Shown: one piece after another, positions 1-8,071 of the stretch
Layout of the letters: every line of letters begins with the position of its first letter
Position numbering within the stretch: the first letter of the stretch is position 1
Source of the DNA: Pseudoalteromonas gelatinilytica
GTDB lineage: Bacteria > Pseudomonadota > Gammaproteobacteria > Enterobacterales > Alteromonadaceae
Direction of reading: 5' to 3'
DNA length: 64,000 bases
Assembly (NCBI RefSeq): GCF_001641615.1
Contig: NZ_LRRU01000022.1
Coordinates: forward strand, 1 to 64,000
Position numbers and translations under genes: made by a program
Notes under the pieces: generated by a model
Database searches by the model: none
Seen by the model: only the letters and a program-made list of their open reading frames with translations
Told to the model about the DNA's origin: nothing

Positions 1-100
1 GCGTAACAGACAGAAGTTAAGACACTAAAGTAGACATTTACTTGATATCAGAATTCCGAATTTATTAATTTGCTCTGATGAGCGAATTAAAACCAAATTT

Positions 101-216
101 GCTTGGTGACAATAGCGTTTTGGACCCACCTGACCCCATGCCGAACTCAGTAGTGAAACGAAACAGCGCCGATGATAGTGTGGCATTTGCCATGTGAAAG
201 TAGGACATCGCCAGGC
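101..216 (+). rRNA. rrf: 5S ribosomal RNA, copy 1
   Basis: This is a 5S rRNA gene at the end of an rRNA operon whose 16S and 23S genes lie left of the window. It shows the typical gammaproteobacterial 5S internal sequence (CCACCTGACCCCATGCCGAA) and its two ends pair: GCTTGG at the 5' end with CCAGGC at the 3' end. It is the first of two tandem copies that differ only at the terminal pair. The exact ends are inferred from this pairing. Confidence 0.95.
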
Positions 217-273
217 TCCAAATTCAGTCGCAAGACTTTAAATTAAAAATAATAAGAAAATTGAAAAGAATTT

Positions 274-389
274 TCTTGGTGACAATAGCGTTTTGGACCC
301 ACCTGACCCCATGCCGAACTCAGTAGTGAAACGAAACAGCGCCGATGATAGTGTGGCATTTGCCATGTGAAAGTAGGACATCGCCAGGA
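274..389 (+). rRNA. rrf: 5S ribosomal RNA, copy 2
   Basis: This second 5S rRNA gene lies 57 bp after the first and has the same internal sequence. Its ends are TCTTGG and CCAGGA, so the outer pair is U-A where copy 1 has G-C. A strong terminator follows at once, so the two copies are probably cut from one rRNA precursor. Confidence 0.95.
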
Positions 390-401
390 TCCAAATTAGA
401 G

Positions 402-433
402 AAAGCCCGATTCGAAAGAGTCGGGCTTTTTTC
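402..433 (+). terminator. rRNA operon terminator
   Basis: The stem AAAGCCCGA / TCGGGCTTT is followed by a run of T. It is the intrinsic terminator of the rRNA operon, placed 12 bp after the second 5S gene. Confidence 0.9.
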
Positions 434-550
434 GTTTTAGCTATCAGCTTTCAGCCGTCAGACGTCAGCTGAAATACAGAGATATCAGAGGTTAGATGTC
501 AGTTGAACTGTGTGGTTGTTTAGTACCGAGACTCCCTCAGCAACATCCCC

Positions 551-571
551 GTAGGAGGCACTTCAGTGCCG
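551..571 (+). repeat. GTAG-headed REP hairpin
   Basis: A GTAG tetranucleotide is followed by the hairpin GGCACTTCAGTGCC. A GTAG head joined to a short palindrome is the hallmark of REP elements handled by RAYT transposases. It lies at the same place in the first tandem unit as the damaged copy at 663 does in the second. Confidence 0.75.
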
Positions 572-662
572 AATAGACAGGAGACATCAGACGTCAGATA
601 ATAGATGTTAGTTGATCTACCGGGTTGTTATGTAACTGAGTCACCCTCAGCAACAAAACCCC

Positions 663-726
663 GTAGGAGGCACTTCAGTCGAATTCAGACCAGAACAAAC
701 ATATTCATGGCTAAAGCCAATCCTAC
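663..726. repeat. REPIN-like pair of inverted GTAG REPs
   Basis: A forward GTAGGAGGCACTTCAGT element at 663, whose second arm has lost two bases, faces an inverted element at 708-726. The inverted element reads GTAGGATTGGCTTTAGCCA on the minus strand and contains the hairpin TGGCTAAAGCCA. Two REPs head to head with a short spacer is the REPIN arrangement, although the two stems here differ in sequence. Confidence 0.65.
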
Positions 727-738
727 AAGCACACTTTA

Positions 739-762
739 CCTAAAGCCTAAAGCCTAAAGCCT
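739..762. repeat. Short tandem repeat, CCTAAAG x3
   Basis: The heptamer CCTAAAG is repeated three times in a row inside the repeat block. No function is evident. Confidence 0.7.
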
Positions 763-839
763 CCGGCAGAGGGAGACGCAGCACCAAACAACCCCACCGT
801 GCGGCTGAACGCTGACGGCTGAAAGCTGATAGCTCTGTG

Positions 840-869
840 TTGGGTTTCGCTGCGCTCTACCCAACCTAC
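840..869 (-). repeat. GTAG-headed REP, TTGGGT class
   Basis: On the minus strand this reads GTAG followed by GTTGGGTAGAGC and ends in AAACCCAA, so TTGGGT and ACCCAA pair around a loop. It is a second sequence class of GTAG-headed hairpin, lying just outside the right inverted repeat of the block. Nothing else is seen between here and the next gene. Confidence 0.65.
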
Positions 870-1006
870 GCCAGATCCTCAAACTTTACTCTTTCTAACT
901 CGTATCTTTCCCCTCTCTAACTTGCAACTTTACTCTCACAAACTTGCTTCACTTACCTTGTTATGCGATAAAGCGTTTTATATTTGTAATACAATTAAGG
1001 TTTGCT

Positions 1007-1435
1007 GTGTCTCGTAAGAAAACGACCAAGTCAAAAGGCTCTTCAGGTTTAAATCGTAAAAATAGTGAAGCATTTATTGCTAAGTTCTCATCGCATCCAG
1101 ATACGCATCTATGCCCGTCGGGTTTAATGTATAAAGTGATTGATGATGTTGCAGGAGAGAGCGTATCAGAGTTCGATACAGTGGTTATTAATCAACGTAT
1201 TATGCTTGCAGATGGCAGTGTCATTGCCGACAGTTATAAAGCGGGTATGCCTGAGGTTTTCGCATTATCCGAAGCTATAGAAGGGTTAAGAGAAGGGTTG
1301 CTATTAATGAATATCGGCTCTCGTTATGAATTTGTGATCCCCCCAGAGCTTGCTTGGGGTAAAAAAGGTAACGGTGGCAAGATTGGCGCAAATGCAGTGC
1401 TGCATTTTGATGTTCGTTTAATGCGTTTAGCTTAA
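1007..1435 (+). CDS. FKBP-type peptidyl-prolyl cis-trans isomerase
   Basis: This is a predicted FKBP-fold proline isomerase of 142 residues. The N-terminal 30 or so residues are basic and rich in Ser and Lys (SRKKTTKSKGSS). The FKBP domain spans about 38-140 and ends with the family pattern EFVIPPELAWG, then IGANAVLHFDVRL. There is no signal peptide, so it should be cytoplasmic. I chose the GTG at 1007 because AAGG lies 6 bp upstream and the protein then starts VSRKK; an ATG at 944 in the same frame would add 21 residues with no ribosome site. The family is clear, but the client proteins are unknown. Confidence 0.8.
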   Translation: MSRKKTTKSKGSSGLNRKNSEAFIAKFSSHPDTHLCPSGLMYKVIDDVAGESVSEFDTVVINQRIMLADGSVIADSYKAGMPEVFALSEAIEGLREGLLLMNIGSRYEFVIPPELAWGKKGNGGKIGANAVLHFDVRLMRLA

Positions 1436-1519
1436 CTCTCTGAGCATAACAGCCTTAGCATAAGTCGACAGAGTATATAAAACGCGTTAACGTTCACTAT
1501 TGGTATACTGAGGAACATT

Positions 1520-2137
1520 ATGGACGCATTTACTTCACGAGTTTACTTTCTTCGCCATGGCGAAATCGCTACGCCTGGAATTCTTTCTGGGCAAATCGAT
1601 GTCGATTTATCAGAGCTTGGTCTTAAACAAATGCGCCAAGCTTCTGCTGAGCTCATAAATTTAAATGCCATATATAGCTCTCCGCTAAAGCGTTGCTCAG
1701 TCCACGCTGATTATTTAGCAAAACAACACTTATGGCATGTACAGTATAATAATGCCCTGAAAGAGTTTAATTTTGGTGATTGGGATGGCCAAGATTACCA
1801 ACAGCTTTGGCAGCAAACGAGTAAACCTCATATCGGTGATTTTTGGCAGCACCCTTGGCAAGTAAACGTACCTAATGGTGAATCTATGGCAGACTTTTAC
1901 GCTCGGGTAGAGGCATGGTGGCACACGTTTTTGCAATCATTGTGTGAATCTAAGCATGAACAGTCATTGGTAATTAGCCATGCTGGGGTGATTAAACAAA
2001 TTCTCGCTATTGTTTGTCAGATGCCAAAACAATCAGCCACACATTTAAATGTTTTCCATATTCCTTATGCAGGGCTAATTACAGTTGATGTATATATAGA
2101 TGAACAAGGACAAGCTTGGCCTAAAATTGTTTTTTAG
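1520..2137 (+). CDS. cobC: Histidine phosphatase, CobC-like alpha-ribazole phosphatase
   Basis: This 205-residue protein belongs to the histidine phosphatase (phosphoglycerate mutase-like) superfamily. The catalytic RHGE motif is at residues 12-15 and the second conserved histidine is in ISHAG near 152-156. CobC enzymes remove the 5' phosphate from alpha-ribazole phosphate or from cobalamin phosphate, the last step of the nucleotide loop pathway. The assignment to CobC and not to a generic phosphatase rests on its position directly before the B12 riboswitch and operon. It lies upstream of the riboswitch, so it is probably expressed separately. An AGGA ribosome site precedes the ATG. Confidence 0.75.
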   Translation: MDAFTSRVYFLRHGEIATPGILSGQIDVDLSELGLKQMRQASAELINLNAIYSSPLKRCSVHADYLAKQHLWHVQYNNALKEFNFGDWDGQDYQQLWQQTSKPHIGDFWQHPWQVNVPNGESMADFYARVEAWWHTFLQSLCESKHEQSLVISHAGVIKQILAIVCQMPKQSATHLNVFHIPYAGLITVDVYIDEQGQAWPKIVF

Positions 2138-2171
2138 CCATCTAGAGCGATATTCATTGAATTATTTACTT

Positions 2172-2296
2172 AGCCCGCCATAATACTCATATGCTATGGA
2201 ATGGGGTGAAATTCTCCAGCTGTTCCCGCAACTGTAATCCATCTAAATAATGGTCAGCCAGATACTTAGCACTAACAATTAATCATCGAGCGGGTC
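2172..2296 (+). promoter_or_regulatory. Cobalamin (B12) riboswitch
   Basis: The segment carries the conserved adenosylcobalamin aptamer core: GGGGTGAAATTCTCC, then CAGCTGTTCCCGCAACTGTA, then a B12-box-like GTCAGCCAGATAC. Outer segments GCCCGC (2173-2178) and GCGGGT (2290-2295) can form the closing P1 helix with one wobble pair. It should reduce expression of the following uptake and salvage operon when cobalamin is plentiful. Confidence 0.93.
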
Positions 2297-2311
2297 AACT
2301 CACGTCATTTT

Positions 2312-2325
2312 CTGGTACTTACCAG
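2312..2325 (+). promoter_or_regulatory. Hairpin after the riboswitch, possible expression platform
   Basis: CTGGTA and TACCAG form a perfect 6-bp stem around CT, between the aptamer and the start of btuD. It could be part of the regulatory switch. The trailing sequence TGCTTTCTT is only weakly T-rich, so control of termination and control of translation are both possible. Confidence 0.5.
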
Positions 2326-2368
2326 TGCTTTCTTGTGCGTTGCGATTACTCGCCAAGAGAGAATAAGC

Positions 2369-3199
2369 TTGCAACAAAATAGCCTTAGCGCTGCGCCATT
2401 AATATCAGTGTCTGATTTAAGTTGGGGTACTGCGAATAAAACGATACTTAAATCAATTAACCTTGAGTTAAAAGCAGGGCAATTTATCGGTCTACTCGGC
2501 CCTAATGGGGCGGGTAAATCAAGCTTGCTGCGTTGCCTTTATCGTTACTTGAAACCTCAGCAAGGGGTTGTGCTGCTTAGCGGTCAAGATATTTGGCAAA
2601 TCAGTGCTGATGAATATGCAAAGCAGGTTGCTGTGGTTTTACAAGAGTCTCCATCGCAGTTTAATTTGTCTTTGTTCGATGTAGTGAGTTTAGGCTTAAC
2701 ACCTCATAAGCGACTTTTCAGCGGCACTTCTGCCAATGATAAGCAGCGAATATATCAAGCTATAGAGCAGGTTGGTTTGTCTCATCATAGTGAGCAAGCA
2801 TTTGATTCGCTCTCAGGTGGCGAAAAGCAAAGAGCGCTTATTGCACGCTCTATCGTACAACAACCTAAGTTGCTCATCATGGATGAGCCTACCAGTCACC
2901 TTGATGTTAAATACCAAATTCAAATAATGGAATTAGCAAAGTCCCTTGATGTGACTGTGCTTGCCTCGTTTCATGACTTAAATCTTGCCGCGAGTTTATG
3001 TGATGAACTCATCGTGATTGATGAGGGGTGTTTGGTTTGTCAGGGGCAACCAAAAGCGGTTCTTACTGAGCAGCTGTTGAGTGATGTATTTGGTGTCTGC
3101 GCAGCGGTATCTGCTCACCCGCAATCAAGTACTGATAAGTTTATTCCGCACATCACTTATTTTTATGGCTATCAGACACAGGAGCATCAAAATGACTGA
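2369..3199 (+). CDS. btuD: Vitamin B12 ABC transporter, ATP-binding protein BtuD
   Basis: This is the ATPase of a cobalamin importer, about 276 residues. Walker A GPNGAGKSS is near residues 44-52, the ABC signature LSGGEKQR near 147, and Walker B LLIMDEPTSHLD follows. It works at the inner membrane with BtuC (next gene) and BtuF (last cob/btu gene of this operon). It is the first gene after the riboswitch. I chose the TTG at 2369 because AAGAGAG lies just upstream; an in-frame TTG at 2333 would add 12 residues but has no ribosome site. Its end overlaps the btuC start by 8 bp. Confidence 0.88.
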   Translation: MQQNSLSAAPLISVSDLSWGTANKTILKSINLELKAGQFIGLLGPNGAGKSSLLRCLYRYLKPQQGVVLLSGQDIWQISADEYAKQVAVVLQESPSQFNLSLFDVVSLGLTPHKRLFSGTSANDKQRIYQAIEQVGLSHHSEQAFDSLSGGEKQRALIARSIVQQPKLLIMDEPTSHLDVKYQIQIMELAKSLDVTVLASFHDLNLAASLCDELIVIDEGCLVCQGQPKAVLTEQLLSDVFGVCAAVSAHPQSSTDKFIPHITYFYGYQTQEHQND

Positions 3200-4181
3200 T
3201 GCAATGCGTTTAAGTATATGTGTTGTCGTAGGGCTTATTAGTTGTTTTTTAGCACTGAGCTTTGGTGCTGCAAATACGCCACTGAGTGATGTTTTTAATG
3301 GCTTGTTTAGTCAAGGTAGCGATGAATTTGTACAGCGTATTATTTGGCAATTGCGTATGCCAAGAACGGTGCTGGCATTTTTAGCGGGATCTGGGCTGGC
3401 TCTGGCAGGACTAATTTTACAGACTGTAACCCGAAACCCGCTTGCTGACCCTTACTTGTTTGGTATTTCTTCTGGGGCTTCATTTGGTGTGGTGTGTTTT
3501 ATAGCCCTAACCGGTGTGAGTTTTGGCTTTAGTATGTCAGTTGCTGCATTTGCCGGAAGCTTACTTTCTATGCTGTTGCTTATTGCTATAGCAGGGCGTC
3601 GTCATGTTGGCCAAGTTGAAGCCATGTTACTCGCTGGTGTTGCTTTATCTTTTTTATTTAGTGCTCTGACTAGTCTGCTGCTTTATTTTAGCGATCCGCA
3701 AGCCATCACCGCCATTTTGTTTTGGACGATGGGCAGTTTTTCTCGTGCCCAGTGGGACACTCTTTGGCTGCCATTTGCCGTTATTATTGCCTGTATGACG
3801 CTGATGATTGCATTTCGTCGTCAGCTAAATGCAATGCTGCTCGGTGATGAAAGTGCAGCGACTTTGGGTATTCATGTGCAACGCTTTCGGATCATGATGC
3901 TGCTGCTAAGTTCATTAATAACAGCGGTGCTTGTTGCTATGTGTGGGGGTGTTGGTTTTGTCGGCCTGATGATCCCACATATTGTGCGCTACTTTTCGCC
4001 GCAAGGCAGCAGCCATAACTTAGTTATGACATCCTTGGTAGGTGGCATTTTTATGGTGTGGGTCGATGTGTTATGCCGAACCCTATTGAATAACCAAGAA
4101 CTACCTGTTGGTGTGATCACAGCCGCTATCGGTAGTGTGTTCTTTTTATTCTTACTTTATTTTCGTAAACAGAGCAGGTAG
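3192..4181 (+). CDS. btuC: Vitamin B12 ABC transporter, permease BtuC
   Basis: This is a FecCD/BtuC-family permease of 329 residues with about ten hydrophobic membrane segments. The family pattern LAGSGLALAGLILQTVTRNPLA lies near residues 60-80, and GFVGLMIPHIVRYF near 255. It forms the membrane channel of the BtuCDF cobalamin importer. The ATG at 3192 is preceded by AGGAG and overlaps the btuD stop (ATGACTGA), which implies translational coupling. The B12 substrate is inferred from the riboswitch and neighbours, since heme and siderophore permeases belong to the same family. Confidence 0.88.
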   Translation: MTDAMRLSICVVVGLISCFLALSFGAANTPLSDVFNGLFSQGSDEFVQRIIWQLRMPRTVLAFLAGSGLALAGLILQTVTRNPLADPYLFGISSGASFGVVCFIALTGVSFGFSMSVAAFAGSLLSMLLLIAIAGRRHVGQVEAMLLAGVALSFLFSALTSLLLYFSDPQAITAILFWTMGSFSRAQWDTLWLPFAVIIACMTLMIAFRRQLNAMLLGDESAATLGIHVQRFRIMMLLLSSLITAVLVAMCGGVGFVGLMIPHIVRYFSPQGSSHNLVMTSLVGGIFMVWVDVLCRTLLNNQELPVGVITAAIGSVFFLFLLYFRKQSR

Positions 4182-4184
4182 CTA

Positions 4185-5246
4185 ATGTTTAATATCATGC
4201 CTCTTAATCAGCAATTTTCAGCTTTAATTCAACAAAAAATAGACCTTAAAACAAAGCCGCTAGGCGCTTTAGGTCAGCTTGAAAGTTGTGCCAAACAATT
4301 AACGCTTATTTTTTCAAAGCAGCTTGATAGTGAGCAGGCGCTAGTTGCCTTTAAACCGGTTATTTCAAACCCTTCTCTAATTGTATTTGCGGGCGATCAT
4401 GGTGTGGCAAGCCAAGGTGTGTCAATTGCTCCTAGCAGCGTTACATCACAAATGGTGGCAAACTTTGCAGCAGGAGGCGCTGCGATCAACGTGTTTTGCC
4501 GTCAGCTGGGCTGGCAGCTGGAAGTTGTTGATGCAGGAACACTCAGTACTTCACACGATAAAAGTGTGCATAACCAGCGTTTAGGTGACATCACTGCACC
4601 ACTGAATACAGAAATGGCCATGTCACTTAGCCAGGTTGAAAAAGGGTTTGCATTAGCCAAGCAGCGAGTTCATTCACTCTATGAGCAAGGCTGTAATACC
4701 ATCGCCTTTGGTGAGATGGGCATTGGCAATACCACAAGTGCTGCGGCATTAATGGCTGCCTTGTTGTCGTTACCAGTCAGCCAATGTGTTGGTAAAGGCA
4801 CAGGTGTGAGCGACGAGGTTATCGCTAAAAAAATCAAGGTTGTCGAGCAAGCCCTCCAATTGCATCAAGCTCATTTTGACGACCCATTAATGACGCTTGC
4901 GGCATTAGGTGGTTTTGAAATTGTTCAGATCACCGGTGCTATTTTAGCTGCTGCGGAGCTTGGCATGGCCGTGATCGTGGATGGCTTTATTTGTACTGCA
5001 GCGGCACTTGTTGCAACTCACATTAATGCAAACGCTCGCGATTACATGATATTTGCTCATGCCTCTGATGAACAAGGGCATAAAGCAATGCTCAATGCCT
5101 TGCATGCAGCACCATTATTGCAGCTTGATTTACGTTTAGGAGAGGGCACCGGGGCTGCGCTTGCTTTACCTTTACTGCAAGCATCTTTGGCGTTTTATAA
5201 TGACATGGCAAGTTTTGCCGATGCCAATGTTGAGCAAGTTGTCTGA
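4185..5246 (+). CDS. cobT: Nicotinate-nucleotide--dimethylbenzimidazole phosphoribosyltransferase
   Basis: CobT makes alpha-ribazole 5'-phosphate from dimethylbenzimidazole and nicotinate mononucleotide, activating the lower ligand of cobalamin. The protein has 353 residues, the usual length. Recognisable blocks are KTKPLGALGQLE near 22, FAGDHGVASQGVS near 68, FGEMGIGNTTSAAAL near 175, and the C-terminal RLGEGTGAALA, whose Glu (about residue 319) corresponds to the family's catalytic base. The gene starts 3 bp after btuC and lies 1 bp before cobS. Confidence 0.95.
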   Translation: MFNIMPLNQQFSALIQQKIDLKTKPLGALGQLESCAKQLTLIFSKQLDSEQALVAFKPVISNPSLIVFAGDHGVASQGVSIAPSSVTSQMVANFAAGGAAINVFCRQLGWQLEVVDAGTLSTSHDKSVHNQRLGDITAPLNTEMAMSLSQVEKGFALAKQRVHSLYEQGCNTIAFGEMGIGNTTSAAALMAALLSLPVSQCVGKGTGVSDEVIAKKIKVVEQALQLHQAHFDDPLMTLAALGGFEIVQITGAILAAAELGMAVIVDGFICTAAALVATHINANARDYMIFAHASDEQGHKAMLNALHAAPLLQLDLRLGEGTGAALALPLLQASLAFYNDMASFADANVEQVV

Positions 5247-5247
5247 T

Positions 5248-6054
5248 ATGAGCGCTGAACAACACACTTCTGATTCTATCCCAAGTCAGCTTCAGCTATT
5301 TTTGCTAGCGCTTAGTTTTTTAACGCGTATCCCCGTTAAATTAAACTTTGCAGTATCGAGTCAGGCACTCAATCAGGCCAGCCGCTATTTTGCATTGGTC
5401 GGTGTGATATTAGGTGCACTTTTAGCGTTGAGTTTTTTACTGTTAAGTTGGTTATTCCCTGCTGCCATTGCAGTCGCGTTAGTTATGGCGTTTAGCTTGA
5501 TAATCACAGGGGCATTTCATGAAGATGGCCTTGCTGATGTCTGGGATGGCTTTGGTGGTGGTTGGCACGTTGCAGATAAGCTGAGCATTATGAAAGACAG
5601 TCGCTTAGGTACCTATGGTGCTGCAGCGCTTGTGATGGCCTTATTAATTAAGTACCAAACACTTGTAGCACTTAGTGAAGTAACCAGTACTGTGATTATT
5701 GCACTTGTTTTAGGGCAAAGCTTAAGTCGGGTTGTCGCAACAAGTTTAATTGCAGACATGGACTATGTAAGTCAGGACGCCACATCTAAAGTAAAACCAA
5801 TTGCGATGCATTTAAGCACGCAAAGTTATCAAATACTGTTAGCAACAGGCGGTGCGGTGTTAGCAATTGCATGGTTGTTTTTTGGCTTCACTTTAGGGCA
5901 ATTATTAATACTCATCAGTGTGCTTTGTGTTACTCGCTTACTATTGAAGCGCTGGTTTGAAAAACAGCTATCAGGCTACACCGGCGATTGCTTAGGAGCA
6001 GCCCAGCAAGTATCTGAGCTTGTTACTTACCTTTGCTTGGTGAGTTTATTATGA
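5248..6054 (+). CDS. cobS: Adenosylcobinamide-GDP ribazoletransferase (cobalamin synthase)
   Basis: CobS joins adenosylcobinamide-GDP to alpha-ribazole (or its phosphate) at the inner membrane. The 268-residue protein is a polytopic membrane protein with the family motifs FLTRIPV near residue 23 and FHEDGLADVWDGFGGG near 90, the latter likely holding the metal-binding acidic residues. The ATG at 5248 lies 1 bp after the cobT stop and gives the usual family length. The 3' end overlaps cobU as ATGA. Confidence 0.93.
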   Translation: MSAEQHTSDSIPSQLQLFLLALSFLTRIPVKLNFAVSSQALNQASRYFALVGVILGALLALSFLLLSWLFPAAIAVALVMAFSLIITGAFHEDGLADVWDGFGGGWHVADKLSIMKDSRLGTYGAAALVMALLIKYQTLVALSEVTSTVIIALVLGQSLSRVVATSLIADMDYVSQDATSKVKPIAMHLSTQSYQILLATGGAVLAIAWLFFGFTLGQLLILISVLCVTRLLLKRWFEKQLSGYTGDCLGAAQQVSELVTYLCLVSLL

Positions 6055-6578
6055 GCCAACAACATACTTTAATTTTAGGCGGTGCTCGCAGCGGTAAAAG
6101 CCGTTTTGCTGAGCAGCTGGCAACAGATTCAAACAAGCCGCTTATCTACATTGCCACAGCAAATGCGGGTGATGAAGAAATGACAGCCCGAATTAACAGG
6201 CATCAAGCAGAGCGCGCTAAGCATTGGCAACTTGTCGAAGAGCCTTTGTATTTGGCTAAAGCACTACAACAACATAGCCGAGCTGAAAACTGTATTCTAG
6301 TGGACTGTTTAACCTTATGGTTGAGTAATTGCTTATGCCAGCATGGTGAAGCATTTTGGCTTGAGCAAAAAGCGGCCTTACTCGATGTGCTATCGCTATT
6401 GCCGGGTGAGGTGATTTTTGTCAGCAATGAAGTCGGTCATGGCATTGTGCCGCTCGGTGAATTAAGCCGTCAGTTTGTTGATCATTCAGGTTGGTTGCAT
6501 CAAGCCTTAGCACAGCAAGTTGCACGTGTTGAGTTTGTAATTGCAGGTCTTGCACAAACTTTAAAAAGAGAACAATGA
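6051..6578 (+). CDS. cobU: Adenosylcobinamide kinase / cobinamide-phosphate guanylyltransferase
   Basis: CobU phosphorylates adenosylcobinamide and then transfers GMP to it. The protein has 175 residues. The P-loop GGARSGKSR sits at residues 9-17, the region IATANAGDEEMTARINRHQ near 34 contains the family's His for guanylylation, and VSNEVGHGIVP lies near 124. The ATG at 6051 overlaps the cobS stop by 4 bp, and its own stop overlaps the cobQ start. Confidence 0.94.
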   Translation: MSQQHTLILGGARSGKSRFAEQLATDSNKPLIYIATANAGDEEMTARINRHQAERAKHWQLVEEPLYLAKALQQHSRAENCILVDCLTLWLSNCLCQHGEAFWLEQKAALLDVLSLLPGEVIFVSNEVGHGIVPLGELSRQFVDHSGWLHQALAQQVARVEFVIAGLAQTLKREQ

Positions 6579-8062
6579 TGAAAACATTAATGGTGCAAGG
6601 CACGACCTCAGATGCAGGTAAAAGTACCCTTGTAGCAGCACTTTGCCGGATCTTTGCAGAGCGAGGCATAAAGGTTGCGCCCTTTAAGCCACAAAATATG
6701 GCGCTAAATAGCGCCGTAACCGCAGATGGTGGCGAGATAGGTCGCGCACAAGCTTTGCAAGCTGTGGCCGCAAAAGTCCCCGCAGAAGTCGATTTTAACC
6801 CTATCTTATTAAAACCTAACAGTGATACTGGGGCGCAGGTAATCGTTCATGGTAAAGCGCTGTCGAATATGGAAGCGGGCAGTTATCACGACTACAAAAA
6901 AGTGGCGATGGATGCAGTTCTTACTTCGCAGCAGCGCTTAAGTGAGCGTTTTGAATTACTGGTTGTGGAAGGTGCTGGGAGCCCCGCAGAAATTAACCTG
7001 CGAGAAAACGACATTGCTAATATGGGTTACGCTGAGGCGGTTGATTGCCCAGTGATCATCATTGCCGATATCGATAAAGGCGGCGTTTTTGCCCATTTAG
7101 TCGGAACATTAGCCTTGTTGTCTGAGTCAGAGCAGGCTCGCGTTAAAGGCTTTGTAATTAATCGTTTTCGGGGGGATATTGCGTTATTGCAAGGTGGCCT
7201 TGATTGGTTAGAGCAATACACCAATAAACCAGTGCTTGGGGTGCTACCTTATTTACATGACTTAGCACTCGATGCTGAAGATGCCGTTGCTATAACTAAT
7301 CAGATCGATAAACCACAATTACGCATAGCAGTGCTGCTACTTCCTCATATTAGTAATCACACAGACTTTGATGCACTGCGATTACAACCCGAAATCGATT
7401 TACAGTATGTACGTCATACCCAGGCTATTCCAAGTGTTGATCTGATTATTATTCCGGGCAGTAAAAATGTACTGAGCGATTTAGCGTTTTTAAAAAATGA
7501 AGGTTGGCATAAACAAATAACACGTCATTTACGCTATGGCGGTAAAGTGCTAGGAGTATGTGGTGGGCTGCAGATGTTAGGCAACTACCTTGCAGATCCA
7601 TATGCTGTGGAGTCTAATTTAGGCAGTGCTGAAGGACTCGGACTTGCTGACTTTGAAACGCAATTAGGGCAACAAAAAGTACTAAGCCAAGTCTCTGGCA
7701 TTCTTCATTTAAACAATCGCGATAAAGCAATTTCAGGTTATGAAATTCACGCCGGGATTAGTCAAGGGCCGGCACTTGATAAGCCATTTTTGAGTTTTAA
7801 TGAACACCCAAGTGGATTCAAAGTAGATGGTTTTATTAGTGATGATAACCAAGTAGCAGGTACTTACTTACATGGCTTGTTCGATACCCCTGAAGGCGTA
7901 TCTGAGCTAATAACTTGGCTTGCACCAAATAGCCAAATTAAGCCGATTGATATTAACTTAAACCGTGAACAGCAGTTAAACCGTTTAGCTAGTGTAGTAG
8001 CAGAGAATCTCGATATTGAACAAATCATCAATATTTATGAGAACTTCAGTTTAGAGACATAA
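6575..8062 (+). CDS. cobQ: Cobyric acid synthase CobQ
   Basis: CobQ (CbiP) amidates four side chains of adenosylcobyrinic acid a,c-diamide, using glutamine and ATP. The 495-residue protein has an N-terminal dethiobiotin-synthetase-like ATPase domain with GTTSDAGKS at about residue 9. The C-terminal class I glutaminase-like domain has Cys about 329 in VCGGLQMLG and His about 432 in YLHGLFD. ATGATG at 6575 overlaps the cobU stop. It is the only corrin amidation gene here; no cbiB/cobD and no early corrin ring genes are visible in the window. Confidence 0.94.
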   Translation: MMKTLMVQGTTSDAGKSTLVAALCRIFAERGIKVAPFKPQNMALNSAVTADGGEIGRAQALQAVAAKVPAEVDFNPILLKPNSDTGAQVIVHGKALSNMEAGSYHDYKKVAMDAVLTSQQRLSERFELLVVEGAGSPAEINLRENDIANMGYAEAVDCPVIIIADIDKGGVFAHLVGTLALLSESEQARVKGFVINRFRGDIALLQGGLDWLEQYTNKPVLGVLPYLHDLALDAEDAVAITNQIDKPQLRIAVLLLPHISNHTDFDALRLQPEIDLQYVRHTQAIPSVDLIIIPGSKNVLSDLAFLKNEGWHKQITRHLRYGGKVLGVCGGLQMLGNYLADPYAVESNLGSAEGLGLADFETQLGQQKVLSQVSGILHLNNRDKAISGYEIHAGISQGPALDKPFLSFNEHPSGFKVDGFISDDNQVAGTYLHGLFDTPEGVSELITWLAPNSQIKPIDINLNREQQLNRLASVVAENLDIEQIINIYENFSLET

Positions 8063-8071
8063 GGAACAACA

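Larger units (their letters stand above)
439..834. repeat. 396-bp repeat block bounded by a 23-bp inverted repeat
   Basis: The segments 439-461 and 812-834 are perfect inverted copies of each other over 23 bp; the left copy begins AGCTATCAGCTTTCAG. Between them lie two diverged tandem copies of about 95-98 bp (484-578 and 593-690) and several REP-like hairpins. There is no plausible gene. No target-site duplication is visible, so whether the block moves as a unit is unknown. It sits directly behind the rRNA terminator. Confidence 0.8.

Noticed and set aside
1..100. 3' end of 23S rRNA
   Set aside because: The sequence does not look like the conserved 23S end; it fits the 23S-5S spacer.
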